Shown: positions 7,051 to 16,198 of the stretch, one piece after another
Numbering within the stretch: position 1 is the first letter of the stretch
How the letters are laid out: each line of letters begins with the position of its first letter
The notes under the pieces: generated by a model
Seen by the model: only the letters and a program-made list of their open reading frames with translations
Told to the model about the DNA's origin: nothing
Database searches by the model: none
Assembly: GCF_008000935.1 (NCBI RefSeq)
Contig: NZ_CP042831.1
Coordinates: forward strand, 1,612,001-1,676,000
Direction: 5' to 3'
Source: Flavobacterium alkalisoli
Lineage (GTDB): Bacteria > Bacteroidota > Bacteroidia > Flavobacteriales > Flavobacteriaceae
Length of the DNA stretch: 64,000 bases
Made by a program: the position numbers and the translations under genes

Positions 7051-8514
7051 ATGAGATTGACAGTTGACCGAAAACCCGTAAAAGTACTTCCTGATACAAG
7101 ACGCGTTATAGCGCGCTTTTTTTTTAATGGGGAGGAACGTGCCGTTGAAATGCTGAAGAAAATACTGATACTGGATAAGGAGGAAGTCTTTAATATCATT
7201 TCTCCCTTACTTCAGGATTTTTCCAAAAGACACAGGAGTATTACCAAAAAACTGATGCGCCATTGCGAGCGGGTAAGGAGATATATAGAAATGGCCGGGG
7301 GTAATATTGATGAAATGGATGACTGGTGCAAACTTTTGATAGGTTCTTATTTTACTCATGAATATTCTATTGAGTCGGCAGCATTTTTCAACCCGTCTAT
7401 AGTTCCAGATCCCGATCAGGCGAATCTTGAAGAAGGTCAGCTTCGCGTTATAATCAGTTTCAGGGCAGTGGGCGAGGGTCATGTATCGTCTGTTGTTTTC
7501 AGGAGGGCAATATTAGATAGGGACGGTAGTATTACCGTAATTCCGGCAGGTAATTATATAGATGAAGCCGATAAAATTCATAATCTCATTTACCATAAAA
7601 GGCAGTTTCTTAAAAAAGCCGAAGAGGCCGATATCAATGAGCATTTTTTACAGGTGGTTACCGAAAAGCTGGAGGACCGCTTTGATTATAACCAGTTGAA
7701 AGGACTGGTGTATGAGGCCTGGGACAAAACTACCAACCCTAAGGATATAGCGCAGTACAAAATGATACTTGCCTTGAGTGACAGTTACAGGCGTATTACT
7801 TTTTCTAAGGATACCGATATAAGTGACAGGGTTATTTTTCCTATTTCCGATTTTGAAAGCAAGGGTATAGAAGATGCGCGTTTTGTAAAGTTTACGGATG
7901 ATAACGGACGTATTATTTATTATGCTACCTACACAGCTTATGATGGCGTACACATAATGCCCAAACTTTTAAAGACCACTGATTTTTACGAATTTAAAAC
8001 GAGTCCGCTGCATGGTAACGGTGCACGTAATAAAAACCTTGCGCTTTTCCCGAGGAAAATTAACGGTAAGTATGCCATGCTGGCCCGTATAGACGGCTGG
8101 AATAATTACCTAATGTATTCTGATAATATCAATGAATGGGAAGATCCGGTAAAAATTCAGGGACCTGAATATTCTTGGGAATTTGTTCAGATTGGTAACT
8201 GCGGATCTCCTATTGAAACAGAATGCGGATGGCTGGTTATTACCCATGCGGTAGGGCCTATGCGTCGTTATACTATTAGTGCTTCACTTTTAGATCTGGA
8301 AGACCCGTCTAAAGAAATTGGCAGATTAAAGGACCCGCTTATTATGCCTAATACTGATGAGCGTGAAGGGTATGTACCTAATGTGGTTTACTCCTGTGGC
8401 TCTATTATTCATAATGACGAACTGATAATCCCTTATGGGCATTCTGATCACAGTTCGGGCTTTGCATCGGTTAATCTTAAAACTTTGCTGGACAGGCTTA
8501 AAAGTGGCGGTTAA
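7051..8514 (+). CDS. GH130-family glycoside phosphorylase/hydrolase with long N-terminal extension
   Basis: Residues from about 175 to the end form a five-bladed-propeller GH130 enzyme, the family of beta-mannoside phosphorylases and hydrolases. Recognisable blocks are KGIEDARFV, YYATYTAYDG, NKNLALFPRKINGKYAMLAR, ESPIETECGWLVITH-like text (GNCGSPIETECGW), and a C-terminal DELIIPYGHSD. At 487 residues it is longer than typical GH130 enzymes (about 320-350) because of an N-terminal region with charged helices (RHCERVRRYIEM). No signal peptide is present, so it is cytoplasmic. A major-facilitator gene follows at 69 bp with its own promoter. The exact substrate cannot be read from the sequence. 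Confidence 0.87.
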   Translation: MRLTVDRKPVKVLPDTRRVIARFFFNGEERAVEMLKKILILDKEEVFNIISPLLQDFSKRHRSITKKLMRHCERVRRYIEMAGGNIDEMDDWCKLLIGSYFTHEYSIESAAFFNPSIVPDPDQANLEEGQLRVIISFRAVGEGHVSSVVFRRAILDRDGSITVIPAGNYIDEADKIHNLIYHKRQFLKKAEEADINEHFLQVVTEKLEDRFDYNQLKGLVYEAWDKTTNPKDIAQYKMILALSDSYRRITFSKDTDISDRVIFPISDFESKGIEDARFVKFTDDNGRIIYYATYTAYDGVHIMPKLLKTTDFYEFKTSPLHGNGARNKNLALFPRKINGKYAMLARIDGWNNYLMYSDNINEWEDPVKIQGPEYSWEFVQIGNCGSPIETECGWLVITHAVGPMRRYTISASLLDLEDPSKEIGRLKDPLIMPNTDEREGYVPNVVYSCGSIIHNDELIIPYGHSDHSSGFASVNLKTLLDRLKSGG

Positions 8515-8551
8515 ATAATTGTTTTTAATGCAATTGATTTTGGTACTGTTG

Positions 8552-8559
8552 TATATTTG
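8552..8559 (+). promoter_or_regulatory. -7 promoter element of the MFS gene
   Basis: TATATTTG (TAnnTTTG) followed by C. A TTG at 8534-8536 is present but the 15-bp spacer is shorter than usual. The box overlaps a TTG at 8557 that would otherwise extend the ORF, so translation must start downstream at the ATG at 8584. Confidence 0.55.
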
Positions 8560-8583
8560 CATAAAATTACGCATCTAGCCATC

Positions 8584-9879
8584 ATGGAAAACGACAGTGC
8601 CGAAAAGCAAACCGGCTTCTTTAAAAAAAATCCTGTACTTAAAATAAAAGAATTCCGCTCTTACCTAGCGGTGCGTTTCGGGCTCATTTTTGCCCTGAAT
8701 ATGCAAATTACCATAATATTCTATTGGGTATATCATATTACTTCCAATAAGCTTGCCCTGGGAGGGGTAGGCCTTTCGGAAGTTATTCCTGCCATTACAT
8801 TTTCCTTTTTTGCAGGTCATTTTGTAGACCTTAACGAAAAGCGAAAAATGGTGTTGCTGTGCCTGGCTTCTTATATTTTGCTGGGAGCAAGCCTTTTTAC
8901 ACTAACAACTCCGTTTGCCCTTGATAATTTAGGTGTAGATTATACATTATACCTTGTGTACTTCTTTGTGTTTTGTGGTGGGGCCATACGTTCGTTTATG
9001 GGGCCGTCTATGTTTTCACTTTTCGGTCTTGTTGTTCCGCGAAAACATTATGCAAATGCCACGAGCTGGAGTAGTATGGCTTGGCAAACGGGTTCGGTTT
9101 TAGGGCCTCTCGCTGCCGGTGTACTTATTGCTCTTGATGGTATTACATTAGGAATGGGAGTAGTTGTGGCTATAGAACTGTTGTTGCTTATTCCTATGCT
9201 AAGTGTTGGTGTAAAGCCAATATTAAAAAAAGAAAAAGAGCCTATACTACAAAGCCTTACACAGGGTATACGTTTTGTGTTAAAAACTCCTGAACTTTTA
9301 GGTGCTCAGCTGTTAGATATGTTTTCGGTATTGTTTGGTGGGGCAGTAGCGCTGTTACCCGTTTACCAAAAGGAAATACTTATGGTAGACGAGGTAGGTT
9401 ATGGTATACTACGTGCAGCACCGGGTATAGGAGCGTTAATTACACTGGGTATACTGGCATTTTTACCTTTACGTACCAACCCTGGTAAAAAATTGTTTGT
9501 AGCGGTAGGTGGGTTTGCCATTTCCATTATAATATTCGGTATTTCTAAAAACTTTATACTCTCGTTTGCCATGCTTATGCTCTCAGGTATGTTTGATGCG
9601 GTAAGCGTAGTAATACGTAGTACGATTCTTCAGCTGGTAACACCAGATCACATGCGAGGCAGGGTTGCTTCTGTAAATACCATGTTTGTAAGCTCATCTA
9701 ACGAGTTAGGTGATTTTGAAAGCGGTGTTATGGCACACTGGCTGGGTACTGTTAGGGCAGTAGTTGTGGGTGGCTGCCTTACCCTGGGTGTGGTTGCGGT
9801 AACATTCTTCAGTGCTCCGCAATTACGCAGGTTTGGTTTCTATGAAGAGGAAAAACAGGATGAACAAAAAGAAGAATAA
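8584..9879 (+). CDS. Major facilitator superfamily transporter
   Basis: This 431-residue inner-membrane permease has about twelve hydrophobic segments and resembles the MFS_3/EntS-like exporters. After a short cytoplasmic N-terminus the first helices contain VRFGLIFALNMQITIIFYWVYH. The A-motif-like loop is FFAGHFVDLNEKRKM, and a second-half loop reads DHMRGRVASVN, typical of this branch. The substrate is unknown. I chose the ATG at 8584 over an upstream TTG because the latter sits inside the -7 box. It is convergent with the symporter gene, and the two stop codons are adjacent. Confidence 0.9.
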   Translation: MENDSAEKQTGFFKKNPVLKIKEFRSYLAVRFGLIFALNMQITIIFYWVYHITSNKLALGGVGLSEVIPAITFSFFAGHFVDLNEKRKMVLLCLASYILLGASLFTLTTPFALDNLGVDYTLYLVYFFVFCGGAIRSFMGPSMFSLFGLVVPRKHYANATSWSSMAWQTGSVLGPLAAGVLIALDGITLGMGVVVAIELLLLIPMLSVGVKPILKKEKEPILQSLTQGIRFVLKTPELLGAQLLDMFSVLFGGAVALLPVYQKEILMVDEVGYGILRAAPGIGALITLGILAFLPLRTNPGKKLFVAVGGFAISIIIFGISKNFILSFAMLMLSGMFDAVSVVIRSTILQLVTPDHMRGRVASVNTMFVSSSNELGDFESGVMAHWLGTVRAVVVGGCLTLGVVAVTFFSAPQLRRFGFYEEEKQDEQKEE

Positions 9880-11100
9880 TTAAATTTCTTCCGGTTCTTC
9901 GGTGAGGAATTCACCTTCCGTTTTTGCTATAACTATAGTGGCCACACCATTGCCTATAAAATTGGTTATGGCACGGGCTTCGCTCATAAATTTATCTACA
10001 CCTAAAAGAAAGGCAAGTCCTTCCAGTGGTATTTTATGGATTGCCGTTAATGTGGAAGCCAATACTATAAAGCCGCTTCCGGTAACTCCGGCGGCGCCTT
10101 TTGAGGTTATCATGAGCAGGCCGATAATGGTAACTATTTCACCAAAAGATAAGTGTACATTATAAAGCTGCGCTAAAAATATCACAGCCATAGAAAGGTA
10201 AATAGAGGTTCCGTCAAGGTTAAAGGAATAGCCTGTAGGTACAACCAAACCAACAACCGATTTACTGCATCCCATTTTTTCCAGCTTTTCCATCAGGTTA
10301 GGTAAAGCAGCTTCTGATGACGAGGTTCCTAAAACAATAAGTAACTCAGCTTTTATATAAGAAAGGAACTCCATTATGTTCATTTTAAAATACCTTAGGA
10401 TGCCTCCAAGTATTATAAATATAAAGATAGCCATAGTGATATAAATGGTTATCATGAGCTTGCCCAATGGGAGTAGTGTATGTAGTCCAAACTTACCTAT
10501 TGTATAAGCCATACCTCCAAAAGCACCTAAAGGAGCCAGATACATTACAAATTTTAAGGCCTTAAAAACAATGTTGGAACACTTGTATAAAAAGCTCACA
10601 GCCTTTTCTCTTTTGCTGCTGTAGTTTAATAAAATTCCCACTATTATAGCGGCAAGTAACACCTGTAAGGTTACATTGTCTAAAAAGAACTGTAACCAGC
10701 TAAAGTCGCTTTTTTCTCCTGTGTATTTTGAGGCATCGCCAATATCAAGGCCTGCTTTATCAATTTTACCGGGTTGGATAATGTAGGCTACTATAACACC
10801 TATGGCAAGTGCAAAAGTGGTAACAATTTCAAAATAGATAAGGGATTTTATTCCTATACGGCCAACTTTCTTCAGGTTGCCCATTCCTGCAATTCCAAGT
10901 ACTATGGTGAGGAAAATAATAGGGGCAATAAATACTTTTATTATTTTGATAAACCAGTCGCCTATAATCTTGGTTTTTACGGCAGTGTCAGGGCTAAAGT
11001 GTCCTAATAGTATAGCGGCTATAATGGCAATAAGTACCCAAAATGTAAGATTGGTAGTTATTTTAAAAAGTAAACTGTTTTTGGGTTGGGGCTCTTGCAT
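9880..11100 (-). CDS. Dicarboxylate/amino acid:cation symporter (DAACS family)
   Basis: This 406-residue Na+ or H+ symporter belongs to the GltP/DctA family. Family signatures are present: the serine-rich re-entrant loop (TSSSEAALPNLMEKLE), NLDGTSIYLSMAVIFLAQ, the SKGAAGVTGSGFIVLAS loop, and FMSEARAITNFIGNGVATIVIAK near the C-terminus. The FMSEARA form resembles the C4-dicarboxylate carriers, but glutamate or aspartate cannot be excluded. The start codon overlaps the stop of the upstream gene by one base (TAATG), so the two are translationally coupled. Confidence 0.93.
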   Translation of the reverse strand: MQEPQPKNSLLFKITTNLTFWVLIAIIAAILLGHFSPDTAVKTKIIGDWFIKIIKVFIAPIIFLTIVLGIAGMGNLKKVGRIGIKSLIYFEIVTTFALAIGVIVAYIIQPGKIDKAGLDIGDASKYTGEKSDFSWLQFFLDNVTLQVLLAAIIVGILLNYSSKREKAVSFLYKCSNIVFKALKFVMYLAPLGAFGGMAYTIGKFGLHTLLPLGKLMITIYITMAIFIFIILGGILRYFKMNIMEFLSYIKAELLIVLGTSSSEAALPNLMEKLEKMGCSKSVVGLVVPTGYSFNLDGTSIYLSMAVIFLAQLYNVHLSFGEIVTIIGLLMITSKGAAGVTGSGFIVLASTLTAIHKIPLEGLAFLLGVDKFMSEARAITNFIGNGVATIVIAKTEGEFLTEEPEEI

Positions 11101-11666
11101 TATTTTGTCTTCTTAGATTTTTCTATTCTTTGTAAAATGTCTTTAGCTGCCGATTTATATGCTGCTGTGTGTTGCGGGAACCCTAACGGTAAAATGTTTT
11201 CCAGTTCTGGGTAAATCCAGTCTTCTTTCTTGCCTAAAATATACAACGCCCTCATGGAATAGGCTTTGGTGGCAACCTTCCCTTCGGAATCTATAAGCCA
11301 GTCAAAACAGGCTTCAGTAATTTTACTGATATGGTTGCCGTTTAAAAAAGGGACTTTTGCTTTGTAATGATAATCAACCGCAAACAGGCATATTTTGGAA
11401 ACAGGCCTCATAGCGCTCTCATGAGTGTATCTTTCCAGCGTATCGCAAAATACATCAAGGTAATCGCTTAACCATTCAATTTTATTTTCAAATACAAGCT
11501 CGCTTACCCAGCATGCCTTATGATGATTTTTGTCGGTAAGATTTGTGGCAATTTTTACCAAATCCGGTAATAGGTTTTTGTCTTTAAATACCATTCCGCT
11601 CAGTTCGTCTCTTATGGGCCGGTGAGCAGTACTGTTTGCAATCTTATCGTAAAAAAGCTGATTCAA
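11100..11666 (-). CDS. HEAT-repeat-like helical protein, unknown function
   Basis: This 188-residue soluble protein is built of paired helices resembling HEAT/ARM repeats, with segments such as HHKACWVSELVFENKIEWLSDYLDVF and TEACFDWLIDSEGKVATKAYSM. It lacks the catalytic signature of fumarase/adenylosuccinate-lyase enzymes, so the adenylosuccinate lyase label that homologues of this type sometimes receive in flavobacterial annotations would be wrong here. Its stop overlaps the symporter start by one base. I cannot assign a function. Confidence 0.8.
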   Translation of the reverse strand: MNQLFYDKIANSTAHRPIRDELSGMVFKDKNLLPDLVKIATNLTDKNHHKACWVSELVFENKIEWLSDYLDVFCDTLERYTHESAMRPVSKICLFAVDYHYKAKVPFLNGNHISKITEACFDWLIDSEGKVATKAYSMRALYILGKKEDWIYPELENILPLGFPQHTAAYKSAAKDILQRIEKSKKTK

Positions 11667-11715
11667 TTTGACTGATGATTAAGAATGCGGAAAATACAAA
11701 AAATAAAAGAGCATA

Positions 11716-11752
11716 AAAAAAACAAGGGCAAAACATATTGTTTTACCCTTGT
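11716..11752 (-). terminator. Terminator of the T9SS protein gene
   Basis: ACAAGGGcAAAAC (11722-11734) / GTTTTaCCCTTGT (11740-11752) pairs with a single mismatch and is followed by T residues on the minus strand. Confidence 0.8.
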
Positions 11753-11775
11753 CGCACAAATTGGAAATTAGCAGT

Positions 11776-13200
11776 TTATTTCCTGATAAATATCTGGGAG
11801 AATTGTTTGTTCTCTCCCGTAAGCTTAATAATATAAGTACCTGCAGTAAGAGAGGAAACATCTATGCTGTTGTTTGATGAGAAAACTCCCTGTAAAAGGG
11901 TTTTTCCTGTAACATCAAAAACTGTATAATCTTTTGCTTCTGTATTGTTAGGAAGCATTACATTAAGAATATCAGACGTAGGGTTGGGATATAACGTTAC
12001 GCTGTTGTTGAATTCAGGGTCGTTAATGCCTAAGTTACAGTCAGGATTCATAACTACCACTACAGGGCTTGTCATTGTGTTGCTTACTGCGTTAGGGCAA
12101 ACTGCAGGAGCAGCTTCTACATAATAACTTCCAGGCTCTGTTATAACATAAGTTATTTCATTAGCTCCTTCAATCGCTTCTCCGTCTCTGTACCATTGTA
12201 TACTGCTGTCATATGGTTCGTTAAGCGAACATGTAATGGTAGATTCATCACATATCATGTAGGAGAAAGTTTCGTCATTTGGAACAACATCATCACTAAA
12301 GGTCATGCCAAAAGTTAGGGAAGCCCAGTTATAGCTGTCAATCTGTATTGTATTAGACTCATAAGTTTCTCCGTCAAGAGTAACCACTACTTTAAATAAA
12401 GCCTGATCGTAAGTAAGCCAGTCATAAGTGAATGATGCTTCTGTTGCACCGTCAATGGCAACATATTCATCTTCTAAAAACCAATATTTGTAATACCACT
12501 GGTAGGTATCATATTCCATATCGTTTGTTATTGCTGCTGTACCATTTGTATATGGACATAACATTGTATCTCCCGCAATAACCGGAGTTGGGTCAACAGG
12601 TCCGCAGTCAGGGTTGTTTATAACTACAATAGGTAATGTATTTGTAGTACTGTTTGGACAAAAGTCTGGAGCGGCAACTGCATGATAGGTTCCTGCTGTT
12701 GTAATGGTATAAGTAGGTTCTGTAGCGCCTTCAATTTCTACACCATCTTTGTACCACTGTATTACATTGTAAGGCATTTGTATTGTGTTTGTAATAGTGC
12801 TGCCTTCACAAATATAGTATCCCTGATCAGGGTTAAATGTTACATCGTCACTTGTTTGGGTTTCAACAAGTAACCCAGACCATGCATAACTGTCTATCGT
12901 GATAGTATTAGATTCATAAGTTTCTCCGTCAAGAGTAACCACTACTTTGAATATTGATTGATCGTAAGTATACCAATCATAAGTAAAAGATGCTCCGGTT
13001 GCGCCATCAATTGGCTCAAATTCATCTGTAGTAAACCAATATTTAGAATACCACTGATAGCTGTCGTATTCCATGTCTGTTGTTATTGAGGCAGTACCGT
13101 TTGTATAAGGGCACAGCATAGTGTCTCCCTCAATAGTTGGCGCCTGAGCCTGTGATAACATAGGCGCAAGACATAATAAAATAAGTAATAACTTTTTCAT
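11776..13200 (-). CDS. Secreted protein with two repeated Ig-like modules and T9SS type A sorting domain
   Basis: The 474-residue protein has a signal peptide (MKKLLLILLCLAPMLSQAQ). Two homologous modules of about 185 residues each follow, each starting at GDTMLCPYTNGTA and containing two Ig-like units (YQWYxKYW; IQWYKDGVEIEGA). The C-terminal domain of about 75 residues is a T9SS type A sorting signal (LYPNPTSDILNVMLP, then GTYIIKLTGE and FIRK). The protein should be exported by Sec and then moved to the surface or medium by T9SS. The modules look like adhesion or scaffold domains, with no catalytic motif. The gene is alone, with a terminator at 11716-11752. Confidence 0.88.
   Translation of the reverse strand: MKKLLLILLCLAPMLSQAQAPTIEGDTMLCPYTNGTASITTDMEYDSYQWYSKYWFTTDEFEPIDGATGASFTYDWYTYDQSIFKVVVTLDGETYESNTITIDSYAWSGLLVETQTSDDVTFNPDQGYYICEGSTITNTIQMPYNVIQWYKDGVEIEGATEPTYTITTAGTYHAVAAPDFCPNSTTNTLPIVVINNPDCGPVDPTPVIAGDTMLCPYTNGTAAITNDMEYDTYQWYYKYWFLEDEYVAIDGATEASFTYDWLTYDQALFKVVVTLDGETYESNTIQIDSYNWASLTFGMTFSDDVVPNDETFSYMICDESTITCSLNEPYDSSIQWYRDGEAIEGANEITYVITEPGSYYVEAAPAVCPNAVSNTMTSPVVVVMNPDCNLGINDPEFNNSVTLYPNPTSDILNVMLPNNTEAKDYTVFDVTGKTLLQGVFSSNNSIDVSSLTAGTYIIKLTGENKQFSQIFIRK
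12030..13140 (-). repeat. Tandem 555-bp intragenic duplication
   Basis: The two Ig-like modules are spaced exactly 555 bp apart, an in-frame 185 codons. A stretch of 34 identical bases occurs at 12360-12393 and 12915-12948. The near-identity at DNA level points to a fairly recent duplication. Confidence 0.8.
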
Positions 13201-13275
13201 AGTAAAAGTAGCTTTTAGTTCGTTCGGCTAAATTACGTTACCTCATTTCCTTAGCGCTTACGGTTGCCGGGATAA

Positions 13276-13309
13276 AGTGTGACATTTTAAAACATTAGTG
13301 TGACGTTTT
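13276..13309 (-). promoter_or_regulatory. Pair of 13-bp direct repeats with a 21-bp period
   Basis: On the minus strand AAAACGTCACACT (13309-13297) and AAAATGTCACACT (13288-13276) are direct repeats with one mismatch, placed two helical turns apart. They lie 76-109 bp upstream of the T9SS gene start at 13200. The geometry resembles binding sites of LytTR-type regulators; the identity of the binder is inference. Confidence 0.45.
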
Positions 13310-13459
13310 TTTGTTTAAAATATTTATAGTGAGAGGTTTAATTGAAAATGTGTTGGACGAAGAATAGGCTCTTTGTAAAATTTAATTAAAAATTAATTGA
13401 GTAGGTATTTATTTGTTAAATCAAAAAAGCTATTTTTAGTGAATTGAAAAAGTACATAT

Positions 13460-14068
13460 ATGATCAGGGTAATTTTTATTCTTTTTTTTGTGGCCGGGTT
13501 ACATGCCCAGGAAGTTAAAAATCCTTCTAAATTTGAGTTTGGTGCCTGCTATGGCTGGGGAAAAGAGTTTGATAATTATGATTATACTTTTTCAAACAGT
13601 TATGTTCAGCTGCAGTTTTATTACAGCTTTAATCCAGAAAAAAAATGGGAATATCAGGTTGCGCTTATGCCCGAAATAAACTTTGCCCAACATCAGCTTT
13701 TAAACAAATACTTTGTTACACCTGATGATCCTGAATATGAAAGGAAACGAAATGAATATACCAAGCTTAAGGATGTAAGGCAGGTTATTTTAAATGTTGC
13801 TTTCTTTTTGAGGTATAATGTGTGTGATAATTTTAATGTTTATGCTATGGGTAACGTGGGACCGATGTTTAATGATACCGAGACTGAAAGGCTTAACAGG
13901 GGCTTTGCCTTTAATGATGTTTTTGCTGTTGGTACCACAGTTAGTTTTTATGATATTACCCTTGATGTACGTCCAGGTGTTGCTCATGTTTCCAATGCCG
14001 GGCTGTATGAATCCAATGCCGGATTTAATACCTATAATATCTCTTTTGGTATAATTGTTCCTCTTTAA
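13460..14068 (+). CDS. Small secreted beta-barrel-like protein
   Basis: The 202-residue protein has a signal peptide (MIRVIFILFFVAGLHAQ). The mature part has alternating aromatic/hydrophobic strands (YVQLQFYYSF, VAFFLRYNVCDNFNVYAMGNVGPMF) and ends in IIVPL, which suggests a small outer-membrane barrel. I know no specific family. It stands alone on the plus strand. Its stop overlaps that of the convergent TonB-dependent receptor by 3 bp. Confidence 0.75.
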   Translation: MIRVIFILFFVAGLHAQEVKNPSKFEFGACYGWGKEFDNYDYTFSNSYVQLQFYYSFNPEKKWEYQVALMPEINFAQHQLLNKYFVTPDDPEYERKRNEYTKLKDVRQVILNVAFFLRYNVCDNFNVYAMGNVGPMFNDTETERLNRGFAFNDVFAVGTTVSFYDITLDVRPGVAHVSNAGLYESNAGFNTYNISFGIIVPL

Positions 14069-16134
14069 AAATGATAATTTAAACGTAAATTTCCATAATA
14101 GTTAATAGGTAAGCCAGGGTAATAAAATCTTGGCGCCGAATTGCCAAATCCTGTGGCGTTTACTAAAACCATACTCGCATAAGATGTATTGGTAAGGTTG
14201 TTAATGCCTGCAGAAAAATTTAGATAGAAATTTTTCATGGGGTTTATCTGTTGGCTTGCTTTAATATTTATAAGTTGAAAGCTGTCGTTATATTCTGTAT
14301 TGGCATCATTTAAAGGCATTTTATCTGTATAAGAATAATTCGCTGTAAAAGATAAACCAAACCCGGTTTGTAAATCAATACCTGCATTTACAGTGTTGTT
14401 GGGGACACCTGTAAGATCGTTTCCTGTGTAATTATTACCATTGTCGTTAAAATCTTTAAACGTATAATTACCTATAGAAGCGTTTATATAGGGTTGTAAA
14501 GTTATGTTGCTCAATGTTGTAATGTAACTTAGTTTTACTTCTAATCCCTCGTGCAATGTTTTTCCTGCATTTTTACCCACATATCTGTCATCGTCAACTC
14601 TTTGAGCCACCAGGAGATCTTTTATAATCATCCTGTATACAGATAATTCCAGATACATTTTTTTATTAATAAGATTAATTTTGCTTCCTATCTCAATGTT
14701 ATAACCACTTTCAGGTTTGATATTATCGTTAATTGTGCCTTCTGGGGTAAGTGTTTCTTCAATCGCAGGAATAGAGAATCCTTTGCTGGCCGAAGCATAA
14801 AAAGTTTGACTGGAGGATGGTTTGTATAACACTGCTATTTGAGGAGACCATATAGCACTATAGTTATATTTTTGGGTAAATTCATTTTCGTTTTGTAAAG
14901 CATTTTTAAGCTCAAAATTTGTTTTGTTGTAGTTTATGCCCCCATGCATTTCCAGCTTTTTTGTAAAAGCTATATGTATCTGCATAAAAGCGTTAATAAA
15001 AAACCTGTCTTGATTTATAGCTGAAAGTTTTTCTCCCTGTAAGCTGCCGTTGCCATTGTTCTGCTCGTATAAATTTGCGAAAGTATTACCATGAAATCCG
15101 TCTTTAAATAACTCTGCTCCGGCAATAATTTTTGTGCTTAATTTACCTGTTTTAAATGAGGAGTTAAACTGCGTGCGTCCTCCAAAACCAGTAGTGTTTT
15201 GTGAAAGAATATCAAACGGGCGCGGTTCATAATTGTCTTTTGCGTTTATAAATACAGAAGTAGAGTTGGTTAACCCGTTTTTTATTTTTGCGTCAAAAGC
15301 CAATCCGCCTAAGTAAGAGCGGTATTGCTCATAACCTTTAGCGGCTTTCCATGTATTAGCTGCTGCCTGCGGGTTAGTTTCAAATGTGTTTTTATCTATA
15401 GAGCTGGGTATGTATGCTTTTAAATAAGTATAATTTCCAAAATATTTAAAGCTTGTTTTTTCAGCTTTAAATAATTCTCCTGCTAAAGTTACCCCCTCAC
15501 GGTTGTATGGGCTATTTTCTCTATAGCCTTTAGAACTAAGGTTGTGATAGCTAATGTTTATATTTCCTTTCTGAGAGGCGTAACCATATGTTAAGGTGTT
15601 TTTTATCATACCAAAAGAGCCAACGGTGGAACTTATTACAGCGTTATTACCATAAGAAGAACTTATTTTTGGAGAAAATAAGATAGCACCTCCCAGTCCG
15701 GCTCCGTAAATACTTGATAATGGGCCCTTAATTATTTCAGCCTGACTGAGTATTTCTAAGTCTATATCTTCTATAGTGGTTTCACTATTCCCCGACGTTA
15801 ATGGAATACTCCCGTAAAAAGCTCTTATTTTATTAGTTCCGTAGGGTGTTCGCGCACCTATTCCTCTTATCGTTATGCGGTTTGTATTTAAACTGCCCGA
15901 CTGCATGTTTACACCGGCAACCTTGTTTAATACAAGTGATATATCAGAAAGATTATTGCTTTGTAATTCTTCGGATGAAAGAACGCTTATAGATGCTGGT
16001 ACATTAAGCAGGGTATCATTAATATGATACGGGCTTATTACTATTTCTTTAAGTATGTTTAAAGTGTCTAAAGGATGCTGTGCTGATAAAGAAGAAGTAA
16101 ATAGCAGTAGGATAATAAATTTAAACTTTTGCAT
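14065..16134 (-). CDS. TonB-dependent outer-membrane receptor
   Basis: The 689-residue protein has a signal peptide (cleavage after LSA near residue 18). The plug starts at residue 28 (NILKEIVISPYHIND) with ITIRGIGAR and the IIKGPLSSIYGAGLGGAI block, and a 22-strand-type barrel ends in NLRLNYHF. It is the classical FecA/BtuB-like form without the carboxypeptidase-regulatory N-terminal extension of SusC proteins. It follows, after a hairpin, the gene for a PQQ-dehydrogenase-fold lipoprotein on the same strand. The pairing suggests a ligand connected with that enzyme, possibly its cofactor; the ligand is not determined by sequence. Confidence 0.93.
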   Translation of the reverse strand: MQKFKFIILLLFTSSLSAQHPLDTLNILKEIVISPYHINDTLLNVPASISVLSSEELQSNNLSDISLVLNKVAGVNMQSGSLNTNRITIRGIGARTPYGTNKIRAFYGSIPLTSGNSETTIEDIDLEILSQAEIIKGPLSSIYGAGLGGAILFSPKISSSYGNNAVISSTVGSFGMIKNTLTYGYASQKGNINISYHNLSSKGYRENSPYNREGVTLAGELFKAEKTSFKYFGNYTYLKAYIPSSIDKNTFETNPQAAANTWKAAKGYEQYRSYLGGLAFDAKIKNGLTNSTSVFINAKDNYEPRPFDILSQNTTGFGGRTQFNSSFKTGKLSTKIIAGAELFKDGFHGNTFANLYEQNNGNGSLQGEKLSAINQDRFFINAFMQIHIAFTKKLEMHGGINYNKTNFELKNALQNENEFTQKYNYSAIWSPQIAVLYKPSSSQTFYASASKGFSIPAIEETLTPEGTINDNIKPESGYNIEIGSKINLINKKMYLELSVYRMIIKDLLVAQRVDDDRYVGKNAGKTLHEGLEVKLSYITTLSNITLQPYINASIGNYTFKDFNDNGNNYTGNDLTGVPNNTVNAGIDLQTGFGLSFTANYSYTDKMPLNDANTEYNDSFQLINIKASQQINPMKNFYLNFSAGINNLTNTSYASMVLVNATGFGNSAPRFYYPGLPINYYGNLRLNYHF

Positions 16135-16146
16135 ATATTATTAAAA

Positions 16147-16181
16147 GCATAAACTCTATAACATCTGTATAGAGTTTATGC
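16147..16181 (-). terminator. Hairpin between the dehydrogenase and receptor genes
   Basis: A perfect 14-bp inverted repeat, GCATAAACTCTATA (16147-16160) / TATAGAGTTTATGC (16168-16181), is followed on the minus strand by TTTT. It may terminate fully or only partly upstream of the receptor gene, whose ATG is 13 bp away. Confidence 0.7.
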
Positions 16182-16198
16182 CACTTTAAATTTATTTT

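Noticed and set aside
8557..8583. TTG start extending the MFS protein by nine residues
   Set aside because: The TTG is part of the -7 box TATATTTG, so it cannot be translated from that promoter; the ATG at 8584 fits better.
11679..11861. 60-residue minus-strand frame overlapping the end of the T9SS gene
   Set aside because: It overlaps the sorting domain and the terminator and has no signal of being coding.
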